Assembly (NCBI GenBank): GCA_036362985.1
Contig: JAYGXS010000001.1
Span: 67,904,913 to 67,968,912 of the forward strand
Direction: 5' to 3'
Source: Ligula intestinalis
Taxonomy: Eukaryota > Platyhelminthes > Cestoda > Diphyllobothriidea > Diphyllobothriidae
DNA length: 64,000 nucleotides
How positions within the stretch are numbered: the stretch's first letter is position 1; each line of letters opens with the position of its first letter. The translations under genes were made by a program, and so were the position numbers. The notes beneath the pieces are model-generated. The model saw nothing but the letters and a program-made list of their open reading frames with translations, was not told the DNA's origin and did no database searches. Below, one piece after another: positions 22,896 to 32,259 of this stretch.

Positions 22896-23560
22896 TCGCG
22901 TATACGTGAACACAAGCAGGCCGTGCGACTAGGCGACGAATCATCACAAGTTGCAACTCACACCTACGAAACAGGCCATGAGTTCAACTTCGCTGCCGTC
23001 AAGGTACTCGCCCACGCGGGAAACAAGACGAGCAGAGAATTTATCGAAGCCTGGTCCACGGATGAGAATTCGGTCAACAGATGTGTCGAATTGGCGCCAG
23101 CGTACAGGGCCTTACGCTACTGCAAACGATCACGTCCAGACGCCCGCCGTAATCAATTTGCCCAAAATCCTCCATAATCATCCCACTTTCGATGCTGACG
23201 TGGCCATTTGGCGCCCAAGCCTACATTATCCCTCGCTTCTCTTCCCTTCTCCTATGACTTTTTAATTTCTCATCCCTCCCAATATAACTATTACTTGTTT
23301 TGTTGACGATTCTATTTCTGTAAATATTTCCCCACAACTTGTCGGTCTTGCCTACTAGCACTGGCTAGCACAGCCCTCAGTGGCAAGCCGGCAGCACACA
23401 CAATTATTGATTTTCTACACGTTCAAAATTTTAGTTATTGTACACCCGCCCCAAGTAGCTCCACATTTGTTACTGTTTCTCCACCTCTGACGATGGGCTC
23501 TTGTAAGAGCTCGAAAGCTCAGGCAAAAATAAATTTTGTTCCAGTGTTCGACCATATGTC
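21765..23560 (+). mobile_element. Penelope-like element, 5'-truncated, RT plus GIY-YIG, one nonsense codon
   Basis: From 21765 the frame is HKPNVPLRPIVALKG, SPTYNLAKWMYKKLKFL, SFDVTSLFTSIPP (first catalytic Asp), GTPMGSPISGLVAELVLQ, RRYVDDTFVI (catalytic YVDD), and LPFLDVLVKR...YRKATNT. Then comes the GIY-YIG nuclease: YRIPCLNCPCNYTGQTERML, stop (TGA, 22893-22895), SRIREHKQAV, ATHTYETGHEFNF, EFIEAWSTDENSVNRCVELA, ending at 23175. The 3' UTR has the usual Penelope-type CTGACGATGGGCTCTTGTAA and GAGCTCGAAAGC block at about 23490-23520. The YIG motif reads YTG here. Apart from the 5' truncation and one stop it is well preserved. Confidence 0.9.
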
Positions 23561-23731
23561 TCCTTTACCAATAGTAATTCCTGGAATACGAGTATTTTCT
23601 CGCATTCGTAAACGCATATAAATTAGTCAGGTACCTTAACTTTTGTCATTGCTGTGTCTTTTCATCGGTCGTGGTAGAAACGCAATTTAGTAATTATTTA
23701 GGTATAATTTGATGTAAAAAAGATGTTAAAA

Positions 23732-23956
23732 TTAAAAATATGTAGGTTTGTAAAGTATTATTTGAAAAAATACACGATCCCATAGACGTTTAATCAACCA
23801 AGGGTTTTGTTTTAACTTCCCAAGAAGGCGGTCATTCTTGGCCCTGGCCTGTCGTGCGTTCTCTCGCGTGATAGCCAACCTTTTGAATTTGCGATCAAAT
23901 CTATCATGGTTTGTCCATGTACGAATGTTTATTAAAAATTTCTTTACGTCTCTCAT
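23732..23956 (-). CDS. Small basic ORF divergent from the transposase, conserved in a second copy
   Basis: A 74-codon minus-strand ORF starting at ATG 23956-23954, about 135 bp upstream of and divergent from the transposase start. It is rich in Lys/Arg and contains RTWTN, ITREN and RQARAKNDRLLGKLKQN. The equivalent stretch of the deletion derivative (38484-38660, plus) is also open for 58 codons. It keeps RTWT, ITRQN and RQAKAKNDRPLGKLKQN and starts at the same ATG in an ATTATG context. Shared frame and start in two diverged copies argue for a real transposon product, perhaps DNA- or RNA-binding given its charge. No domain recognised. Alternatively it is chance antisense openness. Confidence 0.5.
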   Translation of the reverse strand: MRDVKKFLINIRTWTNHDRFDRKFKRLAITRENARQARAKNDRLLGKLKQNPWLIKRLWDRVFFQIILYKPTYF

Positions 23957-24091
23957 AATATTATTGTTTAATTATTGACTATAACACCCGGCCTATTGTA
24001 ACTCGCTGGTTAGGTTCCTGAAGCAGTCTGTGAATGAAGTGTGCAGAAATACCTGAATAATATTGTTGTTCAGCATAGGTTGATAGTGAAT

Positions 24092-26041
24092 ATGCAGCGA
24101 TCATACTACGGATTACACTGGAGCACTATATATAAGCGCATACAGCGCAGAAAGCGGGCATATCTGGAGGCTTTTCGAGATGAAGTTGCAATGCGTCCGT
24201 CAACCTCCAATGCTGCTGAAACTGAAGACGCCGAAGTGGAGATGCCTGTACTCACGCCAGAAATTCCTTCCGGTACGTAGTAAGGGTTTCTGACAGCGTA
24301 CTAGATAGAGACGTGTGGGAAGCTGATGACACCACTATCGCATCTAATTACTCATTCGTTGAAGCTCTCCGAGATTTTTGCGTGCATCGGTCGTTGCGCC
24401 ATACTGCTATTAAGGAGCTCTTTGATACAGTCCGTGATTTTAAGGGGACCACTATACCAGATGTACCGAGGAGCGCAAAGACAATAATGGAGACGCCTCG
24501 ATCGTGCCTTACAAAGTCACTGACTAATGGTGACTATGTCCACGTCGGCTTTCGTGAAGGCCTACTGAAGGAACTGCATACTCGTCAGAGGACTGCAATT
24601 CGTCAGGTGTGGCTGCAACTGCACATCGATGGAATGCGGCTTTTTAAAGCGTCTGGTCAATGTATCTGGCCAATATTGTGCCACATTGCGAAGCCCTTTG
24701 TTTCCAGCCCTTTTGTTGTTGGTGTCTTCGCAGGTTGGGGTAAACCTGACCCTATTGACAGGTACCTTGAAGACTGTGTTACGGATCTCAAGGGACTCCT
24801 CGCGCATGGCCTGTCTACTGAACTAAGTCATGGCGTTGTGACTGTCATGCTGAATCAGATTATCTGTGATTCACCAGCTCGTGCATACGTGAAACAAGTT
24901 ACAGCTCACAATGACACTTTTGGATGCGACAGGTATGCTTTCGCCTATTCGTTATAACCAACCTTACAGGTGTTGTCACCAAGGGGTGAGCTTCATCAGA
25001 CGTATGATATTTCCGACGTCTAGTGGCACGTTGCGGGATAATTCATCCTTTCGAGCCCTCCGTCAGATGTTCCATCACAAAGGGAGGTCTCCCTTTGAAG
25101 ACCTACCCATAGACATGATTGAATGTTTTCCACTAGATTACATACATCTGGTGTGCCTAGGAGTGATGAAAAAACTGTTGCCTACATGGAAATGGCGTGG
25201 GCGCATGAGTGAACTGAATAACCTCATTGATGTTTGCAGTCGGTGTCTTCCAGTTGAGTTTGCACGTAAGTGCAGATCCCTGGAACACCTTAATTTTTGG
25301 AAGGCCACTGAGTACCGACAATTTTTATTGTACATAGGTCCCGTTGTTTTACCCTCTTTCCTACGTTCTGACAAGTACTACCATTTTTTGATGCTTTCTA
25401 CCGCTATTTACATTTTTTGTTACCCTAAATTGCACACACAGCATAGTCTGTTAGCTAGGAATTTGTTAAACAATTTTGTACATGATTACCCCCTTTTGTA
25501 TGGTCGCATCCATGTTATTTACAATGTAAATTCCCTCCTCCATCTTCCGGATGATGTAAATCATTTCGGAGTGTAAGATAAATTTTTCGCATTCCCTTTT
25601 GAGTCTTTCTTAGGGCGTTTTGAAGAAAAAATTAGTGGTTCCATATTTGTTGCCACCCAGGTGTACCGCCGTCATTTTGAAAAGCTGCAGAGTGAGTCAC
25701 AAGCATGCAATGTGTCCTTGAATGACGATGAGGGTGTTTCCAGACCTCTTCATTTACGCGGCCGCTCAGACGCCATTTTACATAATAATTACGTCTTATC
25801 AACAAAGTCGCCAGATAATGTGGTTCTAATCGGCGATAGACCGTGTGAACTTACATCTATAATGGCGGACAGTATAGAATATAGACCCCTCCTTGATTGC
25901 CAAGCCCTTTTTAAAGCTTTCATATTAGAGGACTTTTCCCATACTGCATCCCTTGCTGACGTTGTTGGTAAATATGTCCCTTTTAAGATAAACAGCAAAT
26001 TTTTCCTTATCCCTCTTTCACATACTTTTTCTGGACAATAA
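24092..26041 (+). CDS. CACTA-like Tnp2-type transposase, spliced, one nonsense codon
   Basis: Exon 1 (24092-24272) starts at MQRSYYGLH, the start shared with the second copy at 38348. Intron 1 begins GTACGT at 24273 and ends at 24304 (32 bp) or 24310 (38 bp); both keep frame. Exon 2 runs to 24932 and encodes LQLHIDGMRLFKASGQCIWP (first catalytic Asp region), FVVGVFAGWGKPDPIDRYL and ICDSPARAYVKQ. Intron 2 (24933-24969, 37 bp, GTATGC..ACAG) splits an Arg codon, and removing it gives FGCDRCCHQGVSFI, restoring the family's C..C block. Exon 3 has DLPIDMIECFPLDYIHLVCL and WKATEYRQFLLYIGPVVLPS, then a TAA at 25574-25576 where the family has D-x-F-S-A-F-P-F-E context, and continues open to 26041. It would excise and insert the element. 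Inactive unless the stop is read through. Confidence 0.85.
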
Positions 26042-26055
26042 AGATTTTAAAAAAT

Positions 26056-26570
26056 ATGCGCTTCTCCTTCAATGCTACATTACCTACAGTGCAGGATGTA
26101 CTCACAGTGTACTTTGACTTCAGATGTTCCTCGTCGTTGAGTTTCGCCATGAGAACACGGTTGGCGTTGTGGCAGAATCCTGGTAACACCCCACGGACCA
26201 TAATCTCATGATGTGGCCATCTTCAGACGCAGTGATGAGGCGACTGTTAGCCCGACAGGAGCCTCCTCCGGAGGGTACGCCGTTGTACCCCATACGAGTC
26301 CTTGGACGGTACGAAAGCTTACAAAAGGCCCGTCAGCGCGCGAGGCGTGCCGAGGACACGTCCGACCTCTCAAGTTCAGAGCCCACACATATGGACAAGG
26401 GGCACAGGAAGAAGTAAGTACGCACTATTAGTAATAATGTGTTATCTAGGATTCCGCGTGAACTAACAACCGAGTCCGAGGAGGAAACCAGCGATGTGGA
26501 GAATATCCCACCGCGGACTCCCACGCTGCCCTCGAAAAGCTTATTGGGCTGGCCCACGATCACTCAGTAA
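26056..26570 (+). CDS. Short spliced acidic ORF downstream of the transposase
   Basis: Starting at ATG 26056, fifteen bases after the transposase stop, three exons join in frame: 26056-26182, 26227-26413 and 26450-26570 (144 codons plus stop). Intron 1 (26183-26226, GTAACA..TTCAG, 44 bp) is plausible. Intron 2 (26414-26449, GTAAGT..TCTAG, 36 bp) has strong consensus ends and its removal replaces an immediate stop. The product has a basic middle (KARQRARRAE), a Ser/acidic stretch (EDTSDLSSSEP) and a C-terminus TESEEETSDVENIPP. No family recognised. CACTA elements often encode a second regulatory protein, so a TnpA-like role is a guess. ATG choice and intron 1 are uncertain. Confidence 0.5.
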
Positions 26571-26572
26571 TA

Positions 26573-27155
26573 TCTTTTACGTAAAGATCTTTACTTACCC
26601 CCTCAAGTTAAACAAATAGCACCCAAAGCTAACAGATTATGTGGTTTCATGAGTAAAAATTTTACATCGATCACACTTAAGACGCAACTTTATAAAATGT
26701 TCGTTTTCCATATCCTGGACTACTGTTCTATTTTTTGGCATTATGTCGTCAGCTGGTCGAAAGAAACTAGAAGGCATTCAACGGCGCTCTACCAATCTTT
26801 ATATAAATATGATGGCACACAAGATTCCTACATTAAACAATATAATAGGTATGGTCTCCGACCCCCTAGATTCGCAGACTCCAAAATGGTTTTAATTTCC
26901 TATTCAAAGTCACGCACGACGAAGGAATTATCAGCACACACATGCTACCATATCAAAATGGTCCCCGAAACACTCAAAATAATGTACATACGATCAAAAT
27001 CCCCAAATTCAAAAAGGCTCAACGGTCTAATTTCTACTCTGTTCGATACGCGACAATATGCAATAGTATTCCATAGATATAGGAAGGGTACCCTTCCTAT
27101 ATCTATTCGGAAAAGTCAAACTCTCGTAGAATTCAAAACAAAAATATTCTGTTAA
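26573..27155 (+). mobile_element. LINE family F, RT C-terminal part resumed
   Basis: After the inserted elements the LINE continues: KANRLCGF-like sequence at 26610-26650, then an open frame 26649-27155 with TLKTQLYKMFVFHILDYCSI (the K..LY....R..LEYC motif that follows the RT palm in CR1/jockey LINEs) and RKGTLPISIRKSQTLVEFK near the C-terminus. It supplies exactly the part missing after 21764, which supports one element split by the Penelope and CACTA-like insertions. Confidence 0.8.
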
Positions 27156-27159
27156 GTAG

Positions 27160-27840
27160 CATGACTTATCTTTTCTTGAATAAGATAGGACACTTTCAAG
27201 TCAGTTCTTTGATAGAGAAATAGGGCCTAAGGGTTTCTAAAAACATCCTGTCCAAGAGCCTCAAATTTTCTCACTAAATCACGAGCTTTGCACAGACTGC
27301 CTTCTCCTGATGCCGATTTCCTGATGCAGATCATCCGCCTGGATCAGTACCTGGTATTTGAAGATAACTAGCAAGTTATGATTTCACACCTAGGTTATGG
27401 GTAATGGAATCTCACATCGAATCGTCCTGTCCTCCATATTCCACTACAATTTTCCGACGGGAAGTTTCCATTCAGCGAACATACTTTTAGAGTCCTAGAC
27501 CTAGAAATACTTAAGAAAATGGTAGGACAGACAAGACAATGGCATTATTATATGCCTGCAGACCTTTGGTTTGCAAAAAGAATTATACCTATTTTGTAAA
27601 AGTAAGTTTTCTACCGACTTAAAAATAAAAAATTAAATAAAATTAAATTGCACTCTGTAATGTTTCTGGTAGCAAAAAATTGCATATATAATTCTATGAG
27701 CTTTAAGGGATATAGTCAAACCATAAGTCCAAAAAAGTGTTTTTTACTCATTTATTAGTAGTATAGTATGGATAAATATAGCATGGAAAATTGTTTATTG
27801 TCCTTACCCAGTTTTAGGTTGGCGTTTTCGGTATTCGATG
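27160..27840. other. Unassigned AT-rich stretch
   Basis: Downstream of the LINE F C-terminus. No coding motif, repeat match or RNA gene recognised. The part at 27600-27780 is strongly A/T-rich. Confidence 0.4.
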
Positions 27841-27842
27841 CG

Positions 27843-28305
27843 GAATGACGATGATGCTCCGCAAAAATGTATTAGATTTCCGCACTGCCCTCAAAGATAT
27901 TTGCCGAAGTTTTACAATGCGCAATGTTGCAAAGCAGGGAGAACACCAAATCTCACCCTGGATTGATGCCTGTCTGAAGAGGATAATTTTTCGAACTGAC
28001 CACGGCTGAATATACCTCTGAAGAAGGATCAATCACAAATCCACAAATGATATACTGTTTCCAGACCTCAAATATTCTTACTCTGAATATGGATATTATT
28101 TTCCAATTTTGATGTTATTGTACCTTTGCATGCAGGTTTTATTCACTTCAAACAAACTCCATATCTTGCACACTATTGACTAAGCATAAAAGACAGAGCC
28201 AATATCTGTGTGCAAAAGAAGGGGTTTGTTTTAGGTTTTTTCTGTTTTCCAAGGGTTTTGACGGTGCCCAAGAGGCGTTTTACCAATAAACCTTACTATT
28301 AATAT
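27843..28305 (+). repeat. Dispersed repeat R1, copy 2
   Basis: Same orientation and block order as 4893-5368, ending in CAATAAACCTTA. Internal length differs by a few small indels and a replaced segment near the 5' end. Confidence 0.7.
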
Positions 28306-28309
28306 TGTT

Positions 28310-28445
28310 ATACAGTTGCTTTCGCACAGTTGTGATTACCAAATTTGTATTTTTTGTTTCTTTTTACGATAGCACTAAGTTTTTAATAAAAGGGTCCCTT
28401 AGGCCTTAAATATACAATTTATTATGATTAATATCATCGCTTACT
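28310..28445. repeat. Dispersed repeat R2, partial copy
   Basis: It carries TTTCTTTTTACGATAGCACTAAGTTT, here in pieces, then CCTTAGGCCTTAAATATA, matching the second half of R2 at 12900-12970 and 44620-44700. It directly abuts the end of R1 copy 2. Confidence 0.5.
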
Positions 28446-28815
28446 CCTACTGGAACAATGGCGAGCGCGTCTTTGTCTGGGAGGGGGTGTTCGCTGACCC
28501 TGGGCGAGGTCCTTGAGTTACATTTTTAGTAATATAGCTAACTCCAATTAGCATGACGGTGAAGGAATGAAGAAGGTGGAAGATTGTGGCAATTCGCCCT
28601 ACTTAAAAATTTTAAGTAAGCGATTGTTCCCATGGTTAATTTTAAAAGCTAATTTACTTAATAAACTGACTTTAGCGGTCATTGTATATGATAGCCTTCC
28701 GAGGACCTCTCTACAGTTCAATATCATCATCCATTACCTACTGGACCAATGGCCGGCGTCCCAAACATTGGTAGCTCCCGTAAAATGCAACCTACTTAAA
28801 GTTTGTAAGTAAGCC
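28428..28815. repeat. Degenerate direct duplication with a near-palindrome
   Basis: TACTCCTACTGGAACAATGG (28442) is echoed by TTACCTACTGGACCAATGG (28734). CCTACTTAAAAATTTTAAGTAAG (28599; near-perfect palindrome around the centre) is echoed by CCTACTTAAAGTTTGTAAGTAAG (28791). So a roughly 190-290 bp unit is duplicated with divergence. No coding motif. Confidence 0.45.
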
Positions 28816-28849
28816 GTTAGCAAAACATGTTAACTCTTTCGGAACCCCT

Positions 28850-29740
28850 CTATGGATCCTTGCCGATTTACTCGTAGAATTAATTCGCAAGCACACTGTT
28901 CAGGAATTGATGTTATTTCAAACTCATTTATTAAGAGAGAGTCGGGCTTCCCCCGTTTGCTTGGCCATCTATGCTCAGTCTATCTTTTAAACGGGTTCTT
29001 TCGTGACGCGTGGAAGAAATCTATTATTCTTCCTGCTTTCAAGTCGGAATCTCAGTCGGACGTAAATAATTATCAGAATGTTCACAAAACCTTGGTTCTG
29101 GGGAAACTTCCTGAAGAAATTACTCGAAATCTAATTCTTGATTTTTGCCTATAAAATAAGATAAAAAGTGTCTTAGAACATGGTTTTCTGCCGGGAAGAT
29201 CATGCAAAACGTGTCACTCTTCTCAACCTAGTTACTTGCCTTCGTAATGAGCAGCAATCAGAGTCTGTGATCCACGCTGACCTAAGCAAAAGTTTTAATA
29301 ACATGCTGCACAGGCTTCTTCTAGTGAACCTGGAAGCGCTCGGCAACCGGTTTCCTTTCCTCGACTTCATTTGTCTGTACTTGTCTAGCCATAGCCAGCA
29401 GATCTTAGTAGGTTATAGCTACTCTACTCCTCAGTCAATCACGAGCAGCGTTTTTTAAGGCACGGCTTTTGGTCCCCTCCTATTCATCCTTTACATAAAT
29501 TTAATTTCATCGGTGAACAGCAATTCCCAAGATATCACACATGCAGATTCCATTGCGCATATATACTCACTTTTACCGGACATGAACAATATTTGCGTTG
29601 ATAGAATCGACGCAGAATTGCGTGCGCTCTCGCGCTAACGCGCTACCTGGCAGATGGAGTTTTCTGAATCCAAGTGTAGTTTCGTGTGTTTTGGCTACGC
29701 CGAGCTTCCTGGACCCCTACTTTTTCAAAAAAGTCCAGTC
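28850..29740 (+). mobile_element. Family A LINE copy 3, RT region
   Basis: Open frame 28852-29154 holds RT-finger sequence (SGFPRLLGHLCSVYLLNGFF, KKSIILPAFKSESQSDVNNY). 29180-29458 holds LRNEQQSESVIHADLSKSFN (catalytic Asp block) and LDFICLYLSSHSQQ. 29460-29600 shows GTAFGPLLFILYIN and a lost YADD (THADSIAHIYSL). Stops at 29150 and 29457 and the loss of YADD make it dead. It is replaced by unrelated sequence after about 29740. Confidence 0.8.
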
Positions 29741-30385
29741 TATGGAGCCTCATTTACATCGAAATTATGCAAAGGATGCAGAGATAAACTGTTTAATATC
29801 AAAATTTAATGGATTTATCAATTTTGAGAGTGTTCTGTAGTTGCGTCCTCTCATTGCATAACGCGAATGGATGTCTGAGACAATATGCAATTGAATTCAT
29901 ACAGAACAAATCGGTACATAATGGCAAGGTCACTGTAAATGGCCAAGAGGAAATCGATGAAGCTGAATTTTAAACGCTGTAGACAGCAAAACTGGTGAAA
30001 AAACGCCTAGGCAAAACATCAAGAAAAAATGGGGAAGGTAATGTGTAAACAAGGAGCCAGTTTTACCAAGGTAGAGCTAGGTTCATTATATGCTCCAATT
30101 GTTTACATAGGTCGGGTTTAAACCACCTAATGTAAGCTGCCTTCAGGTAGCATAAGGTGCGAGTTGTTCATGCCTTCCCAAGTACTCGGAAGGAGGTTTA
30201 AGGGTTCACAGAATGGCCCGTATCTAATAGGTGTTCAGTGATTTATGATTTATTCCTCTGGAAATAAAAATAAAGACCTTACGCATGTTCTTTCTTCTCA
30301 TCTAAGGATACTCTTGTCCAAATAAAGGAGAATAAACGAGTTCCACTTTTGGCCTGATAAACGTGGTAAACGACAGAAAGAATAA
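29741..30385. other. Unassigned insert or replacement inside LINE A copy 3
   Basis: This stretch takes the place of the RT thumb between two parts of the LINE. An open frame covers the start (to 29840), but no motif was recognised and no terminal repeats were seen. Confidence 0.4.
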
Positions 30386-30790
30386 AATTTTTCATTCGAG
30401 AACTCTTTAGTCTTTCTGAATGCAATGTCTCCTATAGGGAAAGATGTCAGTTAGCAAACATTAAAGTAGACTTGCAGCCGGCATGTTTCCTGTTTCGCGT
30501 TTATAATATCCATTATCTACCGTAAATAAACGCTCTCACTCCGGTAGACCGACCTCACACCACTCATTACTCCTTTCGAAATTTATTTGTCGTTTACATT
30601 GTCGATTTTTAGATTCAAATAACGTCAAAATTTAAATTTGGAAGATATCAAGTAGTTACTGTCCGTTTCCTTGCCAAACGCACACCTTTTGGACATTACA
30701 AGGGGTCCTCCTGATACTTGAGGCTCTTTCAATGATAATACATTTCTAAAGAGGTTTACATTATCCTTTAACAAGTCGAGCCTCAGTTCC
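30386..30790 (+). mobile_element. Family A LINE copy 3, C-terminus and 3' UTR
   Basis: It contains ECNVSYRERCQLANIKV and INALTPVDRPHTTH (C-terminal domain, broken frames). The 3' UTR follows, with TTTTGGACATTACAAGGGGT and CCTCCTGATACTTGAGGC and, at 30789, CCAAATGCTGCCAACT, shared with the tandem repeat at 18069. Confidence 0.7.
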
Positions 30791-31039
30791 AAATGCTGCC
30801 AACTATACTCGATTTTACAAACCTCGTGGCTATCTTCAGGGTCTCTGTTGATGACGGCATAAAATCCACTTCTCCAATAAGAGTTACCATTTGCTGAAAA
30901 ATATGTTCTTTGGGATAACAAGGTCAAACTAATCAGTGAATTTTCAAGACTTCTTCCTTAGCTTATCATCGGGCTAATGAGAAATGTGCAAATAACAAAT
31001 AAACTTTTTGAACGTGCGGAAAAATCAATAGTCATATGG

Positions 31040-31600
31040 TGTGAGACCTGATAAGTAGTTCTGGCCCTCTTCTCTCCTATCACTCTTTGAGCTGTTTATT
31101 ACTTACATCAAACTATATGGTTCGTGCATGAATCGTCGGCATGCATGTTCTCAAGAAATTCTCGGCCAAACGGGATGGTCCGTCTCTACACGCATTCACG
31201 AGTACCAACTGCTAGTGAAAAAAAGTGAACATTTATCTGAAGTGGCCATGCATAGCCTTGATACAGGACACAGCTTCACACGGGACAATATACTTAGCTT
31301 CGGAGTTTGCCCCTCCGGAAAGGCCAATAATTTCTTGAAGCCAAGCGCTTCGATGACTCCTAAATTAACCACCACATAGAGTAAGATGGAATTGATAAAC
31401 ATTGCAAAGAATGGTGAAAGAGACGAGGGCCACATAATGCAGACTGAGAGAGGCCACAACTACCAGTCAGGTCGCAGACCATATGACTATTGATTTTTAC
31501 GCGTGCGTGAAAGTTAAGGTGTTCTTTGCACATGTCTCGGTAGTCCGAAGACGAGCTAGAGAATCAGTCTCGAAATTTCACTGATTGGAATTACCTCGTT
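31040..31600 (+). mobile_element. Penelope-like element, 3' fragment (GIY-YIG), copy in duplication I
   Basis: The frame at 31128-31379 encodes GQTGWSVSTRIHEYQLLVKK, AMHSLDTGHSFTRDN and KANNFLKPSASM, the YxGQTGRSLxTRIxEH...TGHxFxxxxxxIL...FLEAW pattern of Penelope GIY-YIG nucleases. 31545-31590 has CCGAAGACGAGCTAGAGAAT then TCTCGAAATTTC, like Penelope 3' UTR ends. The RT is absent. It sits in the intron downstream of the EGF-like exon in both duplicated units. Confidence 0.75.
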
Positions 31601-31936
31601 ATCCCAAAGAAAACCTTTTCTTTTAAACTAGATTTCTTGGAATGCATGATTTCCAGTTTATACGAAAGAGTTATCATGTAAAATTTCAAACAATATCGCT
31701 TTTCCGATTACTGTGCTTCCATTTCCGGATGCAGTTTCAACAAAACACACAAACATGCGTATCCTTTAGATCAATAATAGTATCTTGTGCCTGACGCATC
31801 AGATAAACCATTGCCTATAAAGACGTAAGTTTCACATTTTGCTCTGTCAGTGCCCGTTTTCTGTTGTCCTCTTAGAAGTGTGAAATAAAAAGTGGAACTT
31901 TTTTGAAACGAATGACAGATAATACTTATAGCTTAC

Positions 31937-32011
31937 CTGCAGGAACTTGACATTGACAATTATCGTCAATAAACCCAGGTGCTGCGCAATGTGGGGGCTT
32001 CTTGCATCTCT
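31937..32011 (-). CDS. EGF-like exon of an astacin-type gene, copy 1 (75 bp, phase 1-1)
   Basis: On the minus strand, TCTCAG precedes the exon and GTAAGC follows it, both good splice sites. The 75-bp exon reads RCKKPPHCAAPGFIDDNCQC followed by QVPA. The Cys spacing and the GF(I/V)D.NCxC core resemble the EGF-like module that follows the catalytic domain in astacin/NAS proteases. Phase is 1 at both ends, so the exon can be added or skipped without a frame change. The catalytic exon lies 8 kb upstream on the same strand (39953-40293), consistent with one gene, but the joining exons were not found. Partner: 63738-63812, differing by one residue (D to K). Confidence 0.7.
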
Positions 32012-32259
32012 CTGAGATTTCGGTTGGCAAAAGAGATTGGCATGTAGATTTCACCGAAATGGAGAAAAATATAATTTATAGAAACCGCAGACTATTCCTC
32101 TGCTCATTCCAAGATCAGTATTTTTATAATTATGAATGCTGGTTTTTGACTAATCGCGTGTCGTTTTCGGCGAAATTTGAGTGCCCGCACATCACGCAGG
32201 AATACATATTGCGTAGGAGGCTCCTCATTATTTCCGATAACATAAGATAGGAAAAATTA

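Larger units (their letters stand above)
23600..26572 (+). mobile_element. CACTA-like (Tnp2-type) DNA transposon, near-complete copy
   Basis: It lies between the Penelope element and the resumed LINE F. It contains a divergently oriented small ORF (23732-23956, minus), a multi-exon Tnp2-type transposase gene (24092-26041) and a short spliced ORF (26056-26570). The first 0.6 kb is clearly homologous to the reverse complement of about 38200-38830, which lies inside a 1186-bp element with 17-bp terminal inverted repeats. The GC-rich ends of that relative are not present here, so this copy's termini are lost or differ. Superfamily naming rests on the transposase motifs. Confidence 0.75.
30857..32176. 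repeat. Segmental duplication unit I (partner 62658-64000)
   Basis: It aligns in the same orientation with 62658-64000 at roughly 88-90% identity by eye, starting at ATAAAATCCACTYCTCCAAT. It includes a Penelope GIY-YIG fragment and a 75-bp EGF-like exon on the minus strand. The partner copy runs off the end of the window, so the real unit is longer. Confidence 0.85.

Noticed and set aside
24041..24091. Alternative upstream start (GTG at 24041) for the transposase
   Set aside because: The second copy preserves the ATG at MQRSYYGLH but not the upstream frame.
25576..25616. Possible 41-bp intron (GTAAGA..TTCTTAG) removing the transposase stop codon
   Set aside because: It would delete the conserved D-x-F-x-A-F-P-F-E block and shift the frame into a TGA. 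A point nonsense mutation is simpler.
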